From: an uncultured Clostridia bacterium
GTDB taxonomy: Bacteria > Bacillota > Clostridia > Oscillospirales > Acutalibacteraceae
Direction of reading: 5' to 3'
DNA: 64,000 nucleotides
Assembly (NCBI GenBank): GCA_937892115.1
Contig: CALAUI010000015.1
Location: 10,055-74,054, forward strand
This document shows, piece after piece, positions 26,135 through 34,386 of this stretch. The notes beneath the pieces were generated by a model, which worked only from the letters and a program-made list of their open reading frames with translations, was not told the origin of the DNA and ran no database searches. A program made the translations under genes and the position numbers. Every line of letters starts with the position of its first letter. The first letter of the stretch is position 1.

Positions 26135-26875
26135 TTAATGATTTACGAGGTTCTTCAGCTTCAGCACGTCTTTTACGAGATTATCGGGAGAGTTATCCGC
26201 AATAAATTCAATAAAAACGTATCCTTCAAACGATTTTGATTTCAGTGCATTTATTATATCCGGGATAAAGCTTTCGTCTTTTTTGTGAAGCAGCTGAAAT
26301 TTCTTCAGTTCCGAAAAGGAAATATGCACATCGGAAACAAAAGGAATAAGCTTACTCAGCTTATCAAAATCTCCTTCGCGGTCTCTGTACCAGGACTGAT
26401 AGTAAGTTTTTACCCTGCCTTTTGTATCGTTAAGATAGCGAAGGGATGCATCGGTTTCATCATTACAGGTGTCGTGATGGCATTCATTGGAAATCACAGC
26501 TGAGTATCTTTCCGCAATATCGGCAAGAGTAAGGGACTCGGCTACTATATCAGCATATTCCTTCTCTCCGGTTTTTGAGGATGACTTTGTACCGAGCCAG
26601 GTACGCATATACCGGGCGCCCGTAATCAAAGCAAGACGGCAAAGACGTTCCCATTCCGTCACATCGTTACGTCCGATCCTGTAGTAAGTACCGAGGGAAC
26701 GGATAACAATGCCGTTTTCATCACACAGCTTTTTTGCAAGACGTGCGTCATCCTCCGTAAGAATATGATAATCCGTACCCCATTCTATTGCTTCGGCACC
26801 GCATTTTACGGCGATGTCAACAACGTCCTCAATCGAACAGTTACGAAGGGACGTACTCGTAAATCCGACTTTCAT
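26135..26875 (-). CDS. Sugar phosphate isomerase/epimerase-like TIM-barrel protein
   Basis: A 246-residue AP-endonuclease-2/xylose-isomerase-like barrel: GFTSTSLRNCSIEDVVDIAV at the start, AEAIEWGTDYHI, then an ISNECHHDT segment and VFIEFIADN near the end supplying metal-binding acids and histidines. Such proteins isomerise or epimerise keto sugars or inositol derivatives, or dehydrate them. The start lies 9 bases after the dehydrogenase stop, so the two probably act on the same pathway. Exact substrate unknown. Confidence 0.8.
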   Translation of the reverse strand: MKVGFTSTSLRNCSIEDVVDIAVKCGAEAIEWGTDYHILTEDDARLAKKLCDENGIVIRSLGTYYRIGRNDVTEWERLCRLALITGARYMRTWLGTKSSSKTGEKEYADIVAESLTLADIAERYSAVISNECHHDTCNDETDASLRYLNDTKGRVKTYYQSWYRDREGDFDKLSKLIPFVSDVHISFSELKKFQLLHKKDESFIPDIINALKSKSFEGYVFIEFIADNSPDNLVKDVLKLKNLVNH

Positions 26876-26884
26876 GCAATCACC

Positions 26885-27871
26885 TTATGCCATAGTTTTG
26901 AGTTTTTCAAGCGTTACCTCGCTGACACATTCTTTTCCGGCAAGATAACGGTTGAATTCGTCAATAATGTAATCTGCCATACGGGTCACTTCATATCCCG
27001 TACTGCCGGCTATATGAGGAGTCATAATCGCATTTTTACACTTAAAAAGCGGTCCTGTCGCGGGCATCATTTCATTCTTCTGAACGTCAAGCAAAGCGGT
27101 CCTTGCCTTCTTTTCCCTGAGGGCTTTTGCAAGGTCATCCTCATTGACCTGCGCTCCCCTGCCGGTATTGATGAAGGTGGCATTGTCCTTCATAAGAGAA
27201 AACAGCGAGTAATTCAGGATATCGTTGAGTTCCTTCTTATTTGCAAGGTGATTTGAAATAACGTCGCACCTTTCAAAGATTTCGGGCAAATCACAGAGAA
27301 CGACACCCAGAGATTTCGCTTTTTTCCGTGAAGCAAACGGGTCGTATGCAAGCACATTGACATCAAAGGATTTCAGTTTTTCCGCTACCATCGAGCCGAT
27401 TACACCGAGTCCGATAAGCCCTACGGTTGCATAATAATTTCCCTGAACATTTGCCGCCCTCAGTTTTGAAAGAGCAAGATTGGTATGATAATATTTCTCT
27501 GCCTGAAAATAGCCCTTAGCGGCAAGAATAATCTGCGAAACAGTATATTCCGCTACGGGGATTCCGTTGGCATAAGCGGCAGAGAAAACCCTTACACCGC
27601 AATTAAGAAACGGCTCAGCAAAATAACCGACCGTCCCGGCGGCATAGAATACGGCTTCAAGTCCGGGAAGGTATTCCTTTATTTCCGATTCGGTGAGTTT
27701 CACCATACCCCAGGTGGAAAATACATACTTCACGTCCTCAAATTTCTTACTGTCCTTTTTAATGTCGTGCAGGGTATATATTTCCCTCTGCATATCCATT
27801 TTTTTGAGGACTCTGTCGTCATAAACCCTCTTGACATCGTTTTCATTATTGCAAAGAAAAATTCTGTCCAT
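26885..27871 (-). CDS. D-2-hydroxyacid dehydrogenase family protein
   Basis: A 328-residue NAD-binding protein with the Rossmann motif GLIGLGVIGSMVAEKL, the NTGRGAQVNEDDL loop and a late HIAGSTG catalytic-His segment, as in D-isomer-specific 2-hydroxyacid dehydrogenases. The frame is open further upstream, but the promoter at 27902-27930 places the transcript start near 27895, so the ATG at 27871 (MDRIFLCNN) is the best start. It leads an operon with a sugar isomerase and DUF4838, pointing to sugar-acid metabolism. Confidence 0.85.
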   Translation of the reverse strand: MDRIFLCNNENDVKRVYDDRVLKKMDMQREIYTLHDIKKDSKKFEDVKYVFSTWGMVKLTESEIKEYLPGLEAVFYAAGTVGYFAEPFLNCGVRVFSAAYANGIPVAEYTVSQIILAAKGYFQAEKYYHTNLALSKLRAANVQGNYYATVGLIGLGVIGSMVAEKLKSFDVNVLAYDPFASRKKAKSLGVVLCDLPEIFERCDVISNHLANKKELNDILNYSLFSLMKDNATFINTGRGAQVNEDDLAKALREKKARTALLDVQKNEMMPATGPLFKCKNAIMTPHIAGSTGYEVTRMADYIIDEFNRYLAGKECVSEVTLEKLKTMA

Positions 27872-27901
27872 ATCATCGCCGCCGTTTCGCATTATAACTG
27901 C

Positions 27902-27930
27902 ATTGTAACACTTGAAAATATATGTTTCAA
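27902..27930 (-). promoter_or_regulatory. Promoter of the dehydrogenase-isomerase-DUF4838 operon
   Basis: On the minus strand TTGAAA and TACAAT are 17 bases apart. It fixes the start codon choice of the downstream gene. Confidence 0.75.
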
Positions 27931-27963
27931 TATATAAAATCGGTTTATTTTTACATTCTTGTG

Positions 27964-27972
27964 TGATATAAT
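27964..27972 (+). promoter_or_regulatory. Extended -10 promoter of the N-acetyltransferase gene
   Basis: TGATATAAT is an extended -10 (TGn plus perfect TATAAT), with a poor -35 (TTTATT) 17 bases further upstream. It lies 30 bases before the start codon. Confidence 0.6.
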
Positions 27973-28001
27973 ACGCACATATCACATCGAGGGGATAATT
28001 T

Positions 28002-28760
28002 ATGACTGAAGAACAGATTAAATCATACTTTGAAAGAATCGGGCTTGAATATGACAAAAACGAGCCGCACGGCATAAATCAGCTGAATAAAATTCAGTAT
28101 GCCCACATTACCCACGTTCCGTACGAAAACACGGAAATAGTTGACGGACATCCTCTGAGTCTTGAAGAAGAGAATCTTTTTCAGAAAATCGTCACGGAGC
28201 ATCGCGGCGGCTATTGCTTTGAACTGAACGGTCTTCTGGGATGCGTTCTGCGTTCAATGGGTTATGAGGTCGAGGAATATATGGGCAGATTCCTTCGCGG
28301 AGAAACGGAAATCCCCATGCCCCGGCACAGAGTACTTGCGGTCATGACAGAGGGAAAAAAGATTCTCTGCGAAGTAGGTATCGGCAGCGAAGCTCCTTAC
28401 CATACGCTTGAAATCGTGACCGGCAAAGATCAGGACGGCTACCGCTTCGTCAGGGACGATTTACTCGGTACGGTGCTGGAGGAATACGTTGAAGGCAAAT
28501 GGAGTCCCTTCTTTTCCTTCACGGAATGCAAACAAATCAACAAGGATTACATCCCGCTCTCCTATTATTGCGAAAATCATCCGTCGTCTATTTTTCACGT
28601 TAATATGCTTTCGCTGAAAACACCCGACGGCAGAGTAACGGTAGACGGAAAAGTATTCAGAATACGCCGTAACGGTGAAATCACATTTGAGAAGGAAATG
28701 ACCGAGGCAGAGCTCTGCGAAATCTGTCCGAAGTATTTCGGAATGACTCTGCACCGATAA
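28002..28760 (+). CDS. Arylamine N-acetyltransferase-family protein
   Basis: A 252-residue NAT-fold protein. The catalytic Cys72 lies in HRGGYCFELNGLLG and His109 in PRHRVLAVM. The third triad residue, normally Asp in VDVGFG, is replaced by Glu124 in LCEVGIG at the same spacing. NATs transfer acetyl from acetyl-CoA to aryl amines or hydrazines; gut members may acetylate drugs such as 5-aminosalicylate. The Glu substitution leaves activity uncertain. The start follows GAGGGG by eight bases, and the gene has its own promoter divergent from the dehydrogenase operon. Confidence 0.87.
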   Translation: MTEEQIKSYFERIGLEYDKNEPHGINQLNKIQYAHITHVPYENTEIVDGHPLSLEEENLFQKIVTEHRGGYCFELNGLLGCVLRSMGYEVEEYMGRFLRGETEIPMPRHRVLAVMTEGKKILCEVGIGSEAPYHTLEIVTGKDQDGYRFVRDDLLGTVLEEYVEGKWSPFFSFTECKQINKDYIPLSYYCENHPSSIFHVNMLSLKTPDGRVTVDGKVFRIRRNGEITFEKEMTEAELCEICPKYFGMTLHR

Positions 28761-28852
28761 AATTCATACAAACAGGTCCGGTTGATTATTGTATGAGTAA
28801 CGGCGATGATATATCATAAGACCGTAAAGTTTTCGGAAAGGAAGTTGAAATT

Positions 28853-29338
28853 ATGGTAACTGTCTTTGAAAAAATCCTGGATTACTTTATGGTTTTATGT
28901 CTGTTATTCGGTTCTCTTATTACGAACGGAGCAGAGAATAACGACCTGAACACCATCGGAAACAATATCGTCTACGGATTGGTTTCCGGAAATTTTTCCC
29001 CTTTCGCCTCTTCCGATATTTATGACGGAGAAACGATTATTTCAAAAATTGAAACGGATAACGACGGGAACTGCCGTTTCGCCGACGTTGACTATAAAGA
29101 TAAGGACAGAGCAAGCTGGCTGACGGCAAGACATATTACGAGAACGGAGCAGCTTGCAATACTGTATCGCAGAGAAACCGACGAAAATATAAAAATAATA
29201 TGCAACACGGATTCAATTCAGGCGATTGAATTACCCGACGGAAGAATTGCATCCGTATTTTACAAAAACGGAAGCTTTGAATATAACGGAAAAACATTCA
29301 GCGGGAAAGCGGGAAATGCATACATTTCGGAAAAATAA
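28853..29338 (+). CDS. Hypothetical protein with N-terminal hydrophobic segment
   Basis: A 161-residue protein not recognised. Residues ~5-25 (FEKILDYFMVLCLLFGSLIT) form a hydrophobic segment, either signal anchor or signal peptide. The rest is polar with a beta-strand-rich look (ETIISKIETDNDGNCRFADV). AAAGGAAG precedes the ATG at a proper distance. It stands between the NAT gene and a membrane protein gene in the same direction. Probably an extracytoplasmic protein. Confidence 0.55.
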   Translation: MVTVFEKILDYFMVLCLLFGSLITNGAENNDLNTIGNNIVYGLVSGNFSPFASSDIYDGETIISKIETDNDGNCRFADVDYKDKDRASWLTARHITRTEQLAILYRRETDENIKIICNTDSIQAIELPDGRIASVFYKNGSFEYNGKTFSGKAGNAYISEK

Positions 29339-29423
29339 CGGTTGTATTTTCACTTATAAACTGTTATGATTTCATATATCCCGAAAGGAAAATACAATTA
29401 ACGTAGGAAAGAAGTAATATAAG

Positions 29424-30251
29424 ATGAGCAAGTTCAAGTTTTTCTCAAATCAAAAAATGTCGTGGGTAAAGGTCATAATCCTGGCAATTATTACGGCAAT
29501 AATCACGGCGGTGCTTAAAATCATCCCCGCCCTTGAAGGAACGTCCTTCCAGGATATTGCCGTTAACCCCGACTGCTGGTTTTTATTTGCCCTGTTTATC
29601 ATAGTAAACTGCGAAAAATGGTGGGAAGCATCCCTCAAGACGTTTGTATTCTTCCTGATAAGTCAGCCCCTCATCTACCTCATTCAGGTGCCCTTTTCGA
29701 GCATGGGATTCGCGCTTTTCAAATACTATAAATACTGGTTTGTAATCACGATACTCACCTTACCCGGTGCGGCAATCGCATTCCTCGTCAAGAAAAAGAA
29801 CTGGCTCAGTGCGGCGGTGCTTTCGGTAGCTGTCGGATATCTCGGATATGCAGCGGCGACCTACTTCTGGAACGTAAAATCCGATTATCCCCATCACCTG
29901 GTAAGTCTGATATTCTGCGTACTGCTTGCGATATTCTTTGTACTCGCCCTGCTTGACAAGAATTCTCAGCGTCTTGCCGTAATGGCTGTAATGGTGGTGG
30001 TAATAGGCGCAACGCTTTATTTCACGAAGCCCATTTCGGAAAAGGACATTACTCTTGATGAAGGAAGCTGGACTTACGTTGTTGACGATTCAAACATCGC
30101 GGATATAAGCATAACGGACGGCAACGAGGTATCATTCAAGGCAAAGAAAAAAGGCAACGCGATAGTCACCTTCACAAATGAAGACGGCGAAATAATCGAA
30201 TACTGGGTAACCGTAAGCAACGGCAGTATTCTCGTAGGAAGTCTGAGTTAA
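29424..30251 (+). CDS. Membrane protein with C-terminal Ig-like domain
   Basis: A 275-residue protein with six or seven hydrophobic segments between residues ~12 and ~200, then a soluble tail of ~65 residues (VVDDSNIADISITDGNEVSF, KKKGNAIVTFTNEDG) that resembles a bacterial Ig-like group 2 domain. The tail would lie outside the cell if the last helix is oriented that way. Function unknown. It ends directly before a strong terminator that isolates it from cas12a. Confidence 0.65.
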   Translation: MSKFKFFSNQKMSWVKVIILAIITAIITAVLKIIPALEGTSFQDIAVNPDCWFLFALFIIVNCEKWWEASLKTFVFFLISQPLIYLIQVPFSSMGFALFKYYKYWFVITILTLPGAAIAFLVKKKNWLSAAVLSVAVGYLGYAAATYFWNVKSDYPHHLVSLIFCVLLAIFFVLALLDKNSQRLAVMAVMVVVIGATLYFTKPISEKDITLDEGSWTYVVDDSNIADISITDGNEVSFKAKKKGNAIVTFTNEDGEIIEYWVTVSNGSILVGSLS

Positions 30252-30256
30252 AAATA

Positions 30257-30290
30257 ATCGCAGTCCCGAGCGGGGCTGCGATTTTTATTT
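30257..30290 (+). terminator. Terminator upstream of the Cas12a locus
   Basis: An 11-bp stem (ATCGCAGTCCC with GGGGCTGCGAT, one G-U pair) with a 4-base loop is followed by TTTTATTTT. It separates the membrane protein gene from cas12a. Confidence 0.88.
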
Positions 30291-30371
30291 TCAGTCCGTT
30301 TTTTGGGACTGAGCATCTGATATATTTAATTTATACGATAAGAATCACGGAAAGGAGAAATATATCAGATG
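30291..30371. repeat. Two inverted repeats in the cas12a upstream region
   Basis: A 7-bp hairpin (TCAGTCC at 30291-30297, GGACTGA at 30306-30312) is followed by a perfect 14-bp inverted repeat: CATCTGATATATTT at 30314-30327 and its complement at 30358-30371. The 30-base interval ends in a ribosome-binding-like AAAGGAG, and the right arm ends in ATG followed at once by TAA. Role unknown. Confidence 0.6.
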
Positions 30372-30376
30372 TAATA

Positions 30377-30405
30377 TTGAACATAGTGTTCGAGTATGAT
30401 AGAAT
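30377..30405 (+). promoter_or_regulatory. Predicted cas12a promoter with overlapping palindrome
   Basis: TTGAAC and TAGAAT are 17 bases apart, 28 bases before the cas12a ATG. The -35 overlaps a palindrome, GAACATAGTGTTC (30379-30391), with two 5-base arms and a 3-base centre, a plausible repressor site. Confidence 0.5.
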
Positions 30406-30432
30406 TATAGTAAATTACTTTGGAGGTATGAA

Positions 30433-33400
30433 ATGAAAGAACAGTTTACAAATATGTATCCGATTTCAAAGACTCTCAGATTTTCACTTATACCCGTAGG
30501 TAAAACCGAAGAAAATTTCAACAATAAGATGCTTCTTGAAACCGACAAACAGAGGTCGGAAGATTACTCAAAAGTCAAGAAAATTATTGACCGCTATCAC
30601 AAGACATATATTGAAAGCGTTTTGTCTTCTATTAACTTTATAGAGGGCGTGGACGAATATGCTTCGCTCTACTATAAGAACGGCAAAGACGATAATGAAA
30701 TCGAAAAGATGGAAGAACTTGAGGCATCGATGCGCAAATTTATTGCCAAAAAGCTTACATCAGATAAAAGGTACAAAGACCTTTCTTCTGCCAAGACTAT
30801 GATTGAAAGCTTGCTTCCCGAATTTGTTGATGCAGAAGAAAAAGAAATCGTTTCCCGGTTTCACAATTTCTCAACCTATTTTTCGGGATTTTTCACCAAC
30901 AGAGAAAATATGTATTCCGATAAAGCTCAATCGACAGCCGTTTCTTATCGCTGCATAAATGATAATTTACCGAGATTTCTTGATAACTGCAGAAGCTTTG
31001 AAAAAATAAAAGCTTCTCTGTCACCCGAAAAAATTGAGGAACTGAATGAGCTTACACTTGGCTTTTTGGGCAAATATATGACAGACGCTTTTTCTGTTGA
31101 CTATTTTCCGTACGTGCTTTCACAAAGAGGTATTGATTTATACAACAGTATTATAGGCGGGTATACCTGTGAAGACACCACCAAAGTACAAGGCATTAAC
31201 GAAATAATCAATCTTTATAATCAGCAGGTTGCAAAGGGCGATAAATCCAAGAAGCTTCCGTCAATCAAGCCCCTCTACAAACAGATACTCAGCGATAAGG
31301 AATCTGTTTCTTTTATTCCCGAAAAATATGAAAATGATGATGCGGTCATTTCCTCTGTTCTCGCATTTTACAGAGAAACAGTCGAAAAGACGTTGCCTGA
31401 CATCAAAGCACTATTTGATAAATTCGGCACGTATAATCACAGCGGTATATTCATTTCATCGGGTATTCCCGTAACCGACTTATCAAATGCCGTATTTGGC
31501 AGTTGGAGCACATTCGCTTCGGCATGGAATGATGAATACATGAAACTGAAGCCGCTCAAAAAAGGTAAAAATCCGGAAAAATATGAAGAGGAAATGAAGG
31601 CGGAATTCAAGAAAGCCAAGAGTTTCAGCGTAGCGGATTTCCAGCGTCTCGGTTCAGTCAACAAGTCAGAGAATTCCGTTGGTTCTGTTTCGGATTATTA
31701 TGTAACGACTGTTTCGGAAAAGACCGAAACGGTTTATGAAGCATACAAAAAAGCAGAAGGGCTTCTCACATCGGTTTATTCGGAAAAATATGATAAGAAG
31801 CTGATGAAAAACGAAACGGCAATTGCTCTTATTAAGGAGCTTCTTGATGCCGTCAAAGACCTTGAAAAAACCATTAAGCCCCTTATCGGCACGGGCAAAG
31901 AGGAAAATAAGGATGAGCTGTTTTACGGTGAATTTATTCCTCTTTATGATGCCTTATCATCAGTTGACCGCCTCTATGATAAGGTCAGAAACTATATGAC
32001 CCAAAAGCCGTATTCAACAGATAAAATCAAACTGAATTTTGATAATCCGCAATTGCTCGGAGGATGGGACAGAAACAAAGAAAAAGATTACAGAACTGTT
32101 TTGATGCGCAGAAACGGTTTGTATTATCTTGCGATAATGGACAAATCAAATAACAAAATCTTTGAAAGCTTCCCCGAAAGCGCCTCGGGTGACTGCTATG
32201 AAAAAATGGATTATAAGCTTCTGCCCGGTCCGAACAAAATGCTTCCGAAGGTATTCTTTGCAGCATCAAACGCTTCCCTGTTTCAGCCCTCTGATGAAAT
32301 ACTTAAAATCAGAAGTTCCGAATCATTCAAAAAAGGGCAGAATTTCAATGTAGATGATTGCCGAAAGTTTATTGATTTCTTCAAAGATTCTATAAACAAA
32401 CATGACGACTGGTCAAAATTCGGCTTTAAGTTCTCTGACACAAAATCATACAGTGACATCAGCGAATTCTACAATGAGATAAAAGAACAGGGATATATGG
32501 TAAAATTCCGTAATATTCCCGTTTCGTACATTGAGCAGTTCGTTGAAAACGGTAAGCTTTACCTTTTCCAAATTTATAACAAGGATTTCTCGGAATACAG
32601 CCATGGCACGCCAAATATGCACACTCTGTATTTCAAAATGCTTTTTGATGAGCGCAACCTCAAGGATGTTGTTTTCAAGCTTAACGGAGAAGCCGAAATG
32701 TTTTACCGCGAGGCAAGTATTAAAGACAGCGAAAGAATCGTTCATCCCGCAAATCAGCCCGTAAAAAACAAAAATCCCGAAAGCGAAAAATCGGAAAGCA
32801 TATTCAATTATGACCTTATCAAAGATAAGCGATTTACAAAACGCCAATTCTCTATCCATATTCCCATAACACTCAATTTTAAGGCAGAGGGCAGAGAATT
32901 CATAAATCCGAAAGTCCGTCTTGCTGTTAAAAATTCCGCTTCCGGCTACGTTATCGGAATTGACCGCGGTGAAAGGAATCTCATCTATATCAGCGTTATC
33001 AACGGAAACGGCGAAATCGTTGAGCAGACGTCTCTCAACGAAATCATCAGCGATAACGGTTATAAGGTCAATTATCAGAATCTGCTTGACCGCAAAGAAA
33101 AAGAGCGTGACGAAGCAAAAAAGAGCTGGGGCTCGGTTGAAAACATCAAAGAGCTCAAAGAGGGCTATCTGAGTCAGGTCGTTCATAAAATCTGCGAGCT
33201 TGTTGTAAAATATGATGCGATCATCGCAATGGAAGACCTTAATTTCGGCTTCAAAAACGGCAGATTCAAGGTTGAAAAGCAGGTTTATCAGGGATTTGAA
33301 AATATGCTCATTTCAAAGCTGAATTATCTTGCCGATAAGAAAGCGGAGCCCGATTCGGAGGGCGGCATACTCAACGCATATCAGCTCACAAATAAGTATG

Positions 33401-34131
33401 ACGGTACAAATAAAGGCAAGCAAAACGGCATCATATTCTACGTTCCCGCATGGCTCACAAGTAAGATCGATCCGACCACGGGATTTGCAGACCTACTCAA
33501 GCCGAAATACACAAGCGTTGAAGCGGCTCATGATTTCTTTGAAAAAATCGATTCAATCAGCTATAACGAATCCTCTGATATGTTTGAATTCGACATTGAT
33601 TATGATAAATTTCCCCGCTGCAACGCCGATTTCAGGAAGAAATGGACTGTCTGCACCAACGGCAACAGAATAAAAACCTTCCGCAATCCCGAAAAGAACA
33701 GCGAATGGGACAACAAAACCGTTTGCCTGACCGCCGAATTCAAGAAACTCTTTGATGAATACGGAATAGATTATTCCGGCGATATCAAGGCAGCTGTTCT
33801 TCGCATAAGCAACAAGGATTTCTGCTATCGTTTAATCGGTCTTATCCAACTCACTCTTCAGATGAGAAACAGCATAACCGGAAGCACAAATCCCGAAGAC
33901 GATTATCTTATCTCTCCCGTCAGAAATGCATCGGGCGGATTCTATGACAGCCGTGAATATCAGGGCAGTAACGCCTCATTACCTACGGATGCCGATGCAA
34001 ACGGTGCATTTAACATAGCGAGGAAAGGGCTCTGGGCAATTGAAGTATTGAAGAACACTCCCGACGACGGACTTGATAAAGCCGATCTTTCAATAACCAA
34101 TGCAAAGTGGCTTGAATATGCACAAAAATGA
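30433..34131 (+). CDS. cas12a: CRISPR-associated endonuclease Cas12a (Cpf1), type V-A
   Basis: The 1232-residue protein has the length and order of Cas12a and reads close to Lachnospiraceae Cas12a. The REC lobe covers about 20-510. The WED/PAM region includes NPQLLGGWDRNKEKDYR, keeping residues that contact TTTV PAMs in the family. The crRNA-processing segment has IVHPANQPVKNKNP and YDLIKDKRF. RuvC is complete: Asp844 in IGIDRGERNLIYIS, Glu934 in AMEDLNFGFKNGRFKVEKQV, Asp1188 in DADANGAFNIARKG. The Nuc segment holds QMRNSITG and ISPVRNASG. So both pre-crRNA processing and DNA cleavage should be intact. The start follows TTTGGAGG. Its stop overlaps the start of the cas4 remnant (ATGA). It acts on DNA targets next to a T-rich PAM, guided by the array downstream. 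Confidence 0.97.
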   Translation: MKEQFTNMYPISKTLRFSLIPVGKTEENFNNKMLLETDKQRSEDYSKVKKIIDRYHKTYIESVLSSINFIEGVDEYASLYYKNGKDDNEIEKMEELEASMRKFIAKKLTSDKRYKDLSSAKTMIESLLPEFVDAEEKEIVSRFHNFSTYFSGFFTNRENMYSDKAQSTAVSYRCINDNLPRFLDNCRSFEKIKASLSPEKIEELNELTLGFLGKYMTDAFSVDYFPYVLSQRGIDLYNSIIGGYTCEDTTKVQGINEIINLYNQQVAKGDKSKKLPSIKPLYKQILSDKESVSFIPEKYENDDAVISSVLAFYRETVEKTLPDIKALFDKFGTYNHSGIFISSGIPVTDLSNAVFGSWSTFASAWNDEYMKLKPLKKGKNPEKYEEEMKAEFKKAKSFSVADFQRLGSVNKSENSVGSVSDYYVTTVSEKTETVYEAYKKAEGLLTSVYSEKYDKKLMKNETAIALIKELLDAVKDLEKTIKPLIGTGKEENKDELFYGEFIPLYDALSSVDRLYDKVRNYMTQKPYSTDKIKLNFDNPQLLGGWDRNKEKDYRTVLMRRNGLYYLAIMDKSNNKIFESFPESASGDCYEKMDYKLLPGPNKMLPKVFFAASNASLFQPSDEILKIRSSESFKKGQNFNVDDCRKFIDFFKDSINKHDDWSKFGFKFSDTKSYSDISEFYNEIKEQGYMVKFRNIPVSYIEQFVENGKLYLFQIYNKDFSEYSHGTPNMHTLYFKMLFDERNLKDVVFKLNGEAEMFYREASIKDSERIVHPANQPVKNKNPESEKSESIFNYDLIKDKRFTKRQFSIHIPITLNFKAEGREFINPKVRLAVKNSASGYVIGIDRGERNLIYISVINGNGEIVEQTSLNEIISDNGYKVNYQNLLDRKEKERDEAKKSWGSVENIKELKEGYLSQVVHKICELVVKYDAIIAMEDLNFGFKNGRFKVEKQVYQGFENMLISKLNYLADKKAEPDSEGGILNAYQLTNKYDGTNKGKQNGIIFYVPAWLTSKIDPTTGFADLLKPKYTSVEAAHDFFEKIDSISYNESSDMFEFDIDYDKFPRCNADFRKKWTVCTNGNRIKTFRNPEKNSEWDNKTVCLTAEFKKLFDEYGIDYSGDIKAAVLRISNKDFCYRLIGLIQLTLQMRNSITGSTNPEDDYLISPVRNASGGFYDSREYQGSNASLPTDADANGAFNIARKGLWAIEVLKNTPDDGLDKADLSITNAKWLEYAQK

Positions 34132-34386
34132 GCGAAAATCCTATTTCAATATCCAATCTGAACGATTTCATATTTTGCCCGGTTTCAATATTTTTTCACG
34201 GGCTTGATGAAGAAACAGACGTATATCTTTATCAGGAAACCGTTCAGCTCGACGGCTCCGCTGCCCACAGCAAATCGGACAGCGGAGAATATTCCACAAA
34301 ATAGAATATGCTGCAGGCGATTTCTATATACAGTTCTGAGTATAATCTATGCGAAAAAATTGATGTTTTTGATAATGATAAGGGAA
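34128..34386 (+). pseudogene. cas4: Truncated cas4 remnant, fused to the CRISPR array
   Basis: The frame opening with ATG at 34128 reads ISISNLNDFIFCPVSIFFHG, the N-terminus of type V Cas4, and continues through YQETVQLDGSAAHSKSDSGE to a TAG at 34302. After the stop the same frame still reads Cas4-like text (LQAISIYSSEYNLCEKIDVF, then DNDKG) and passes into the first CRISPR repeat at 34384. The RecB nuclease core, the later Fe-S cysteines and all downstream adaptation genes are missing. Cas4 normally helps trim and select PAM-containing prespacers with Cas1-Cas2. At most a 58-residue peptide could be made. Confidence 0.85.

Noticed and set aside
30328..30345. AATTTATACGATAAGAAT upstream of cas12a as a degenerate repeat (a CreA-like guide or tracrRNA-like element)
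   Set aside because: Only the first nine bases resemble the handle (AATTTCTAC) and the GTAGA half of the stem is missing; type V-A needs no tracrRNA.
30379..30391. Canonical LexA (DinR) box at the cas12a promoter
   Set aside because: GAAC and GTTC are separated by five bases, not four; kept only as a generic palindrome.
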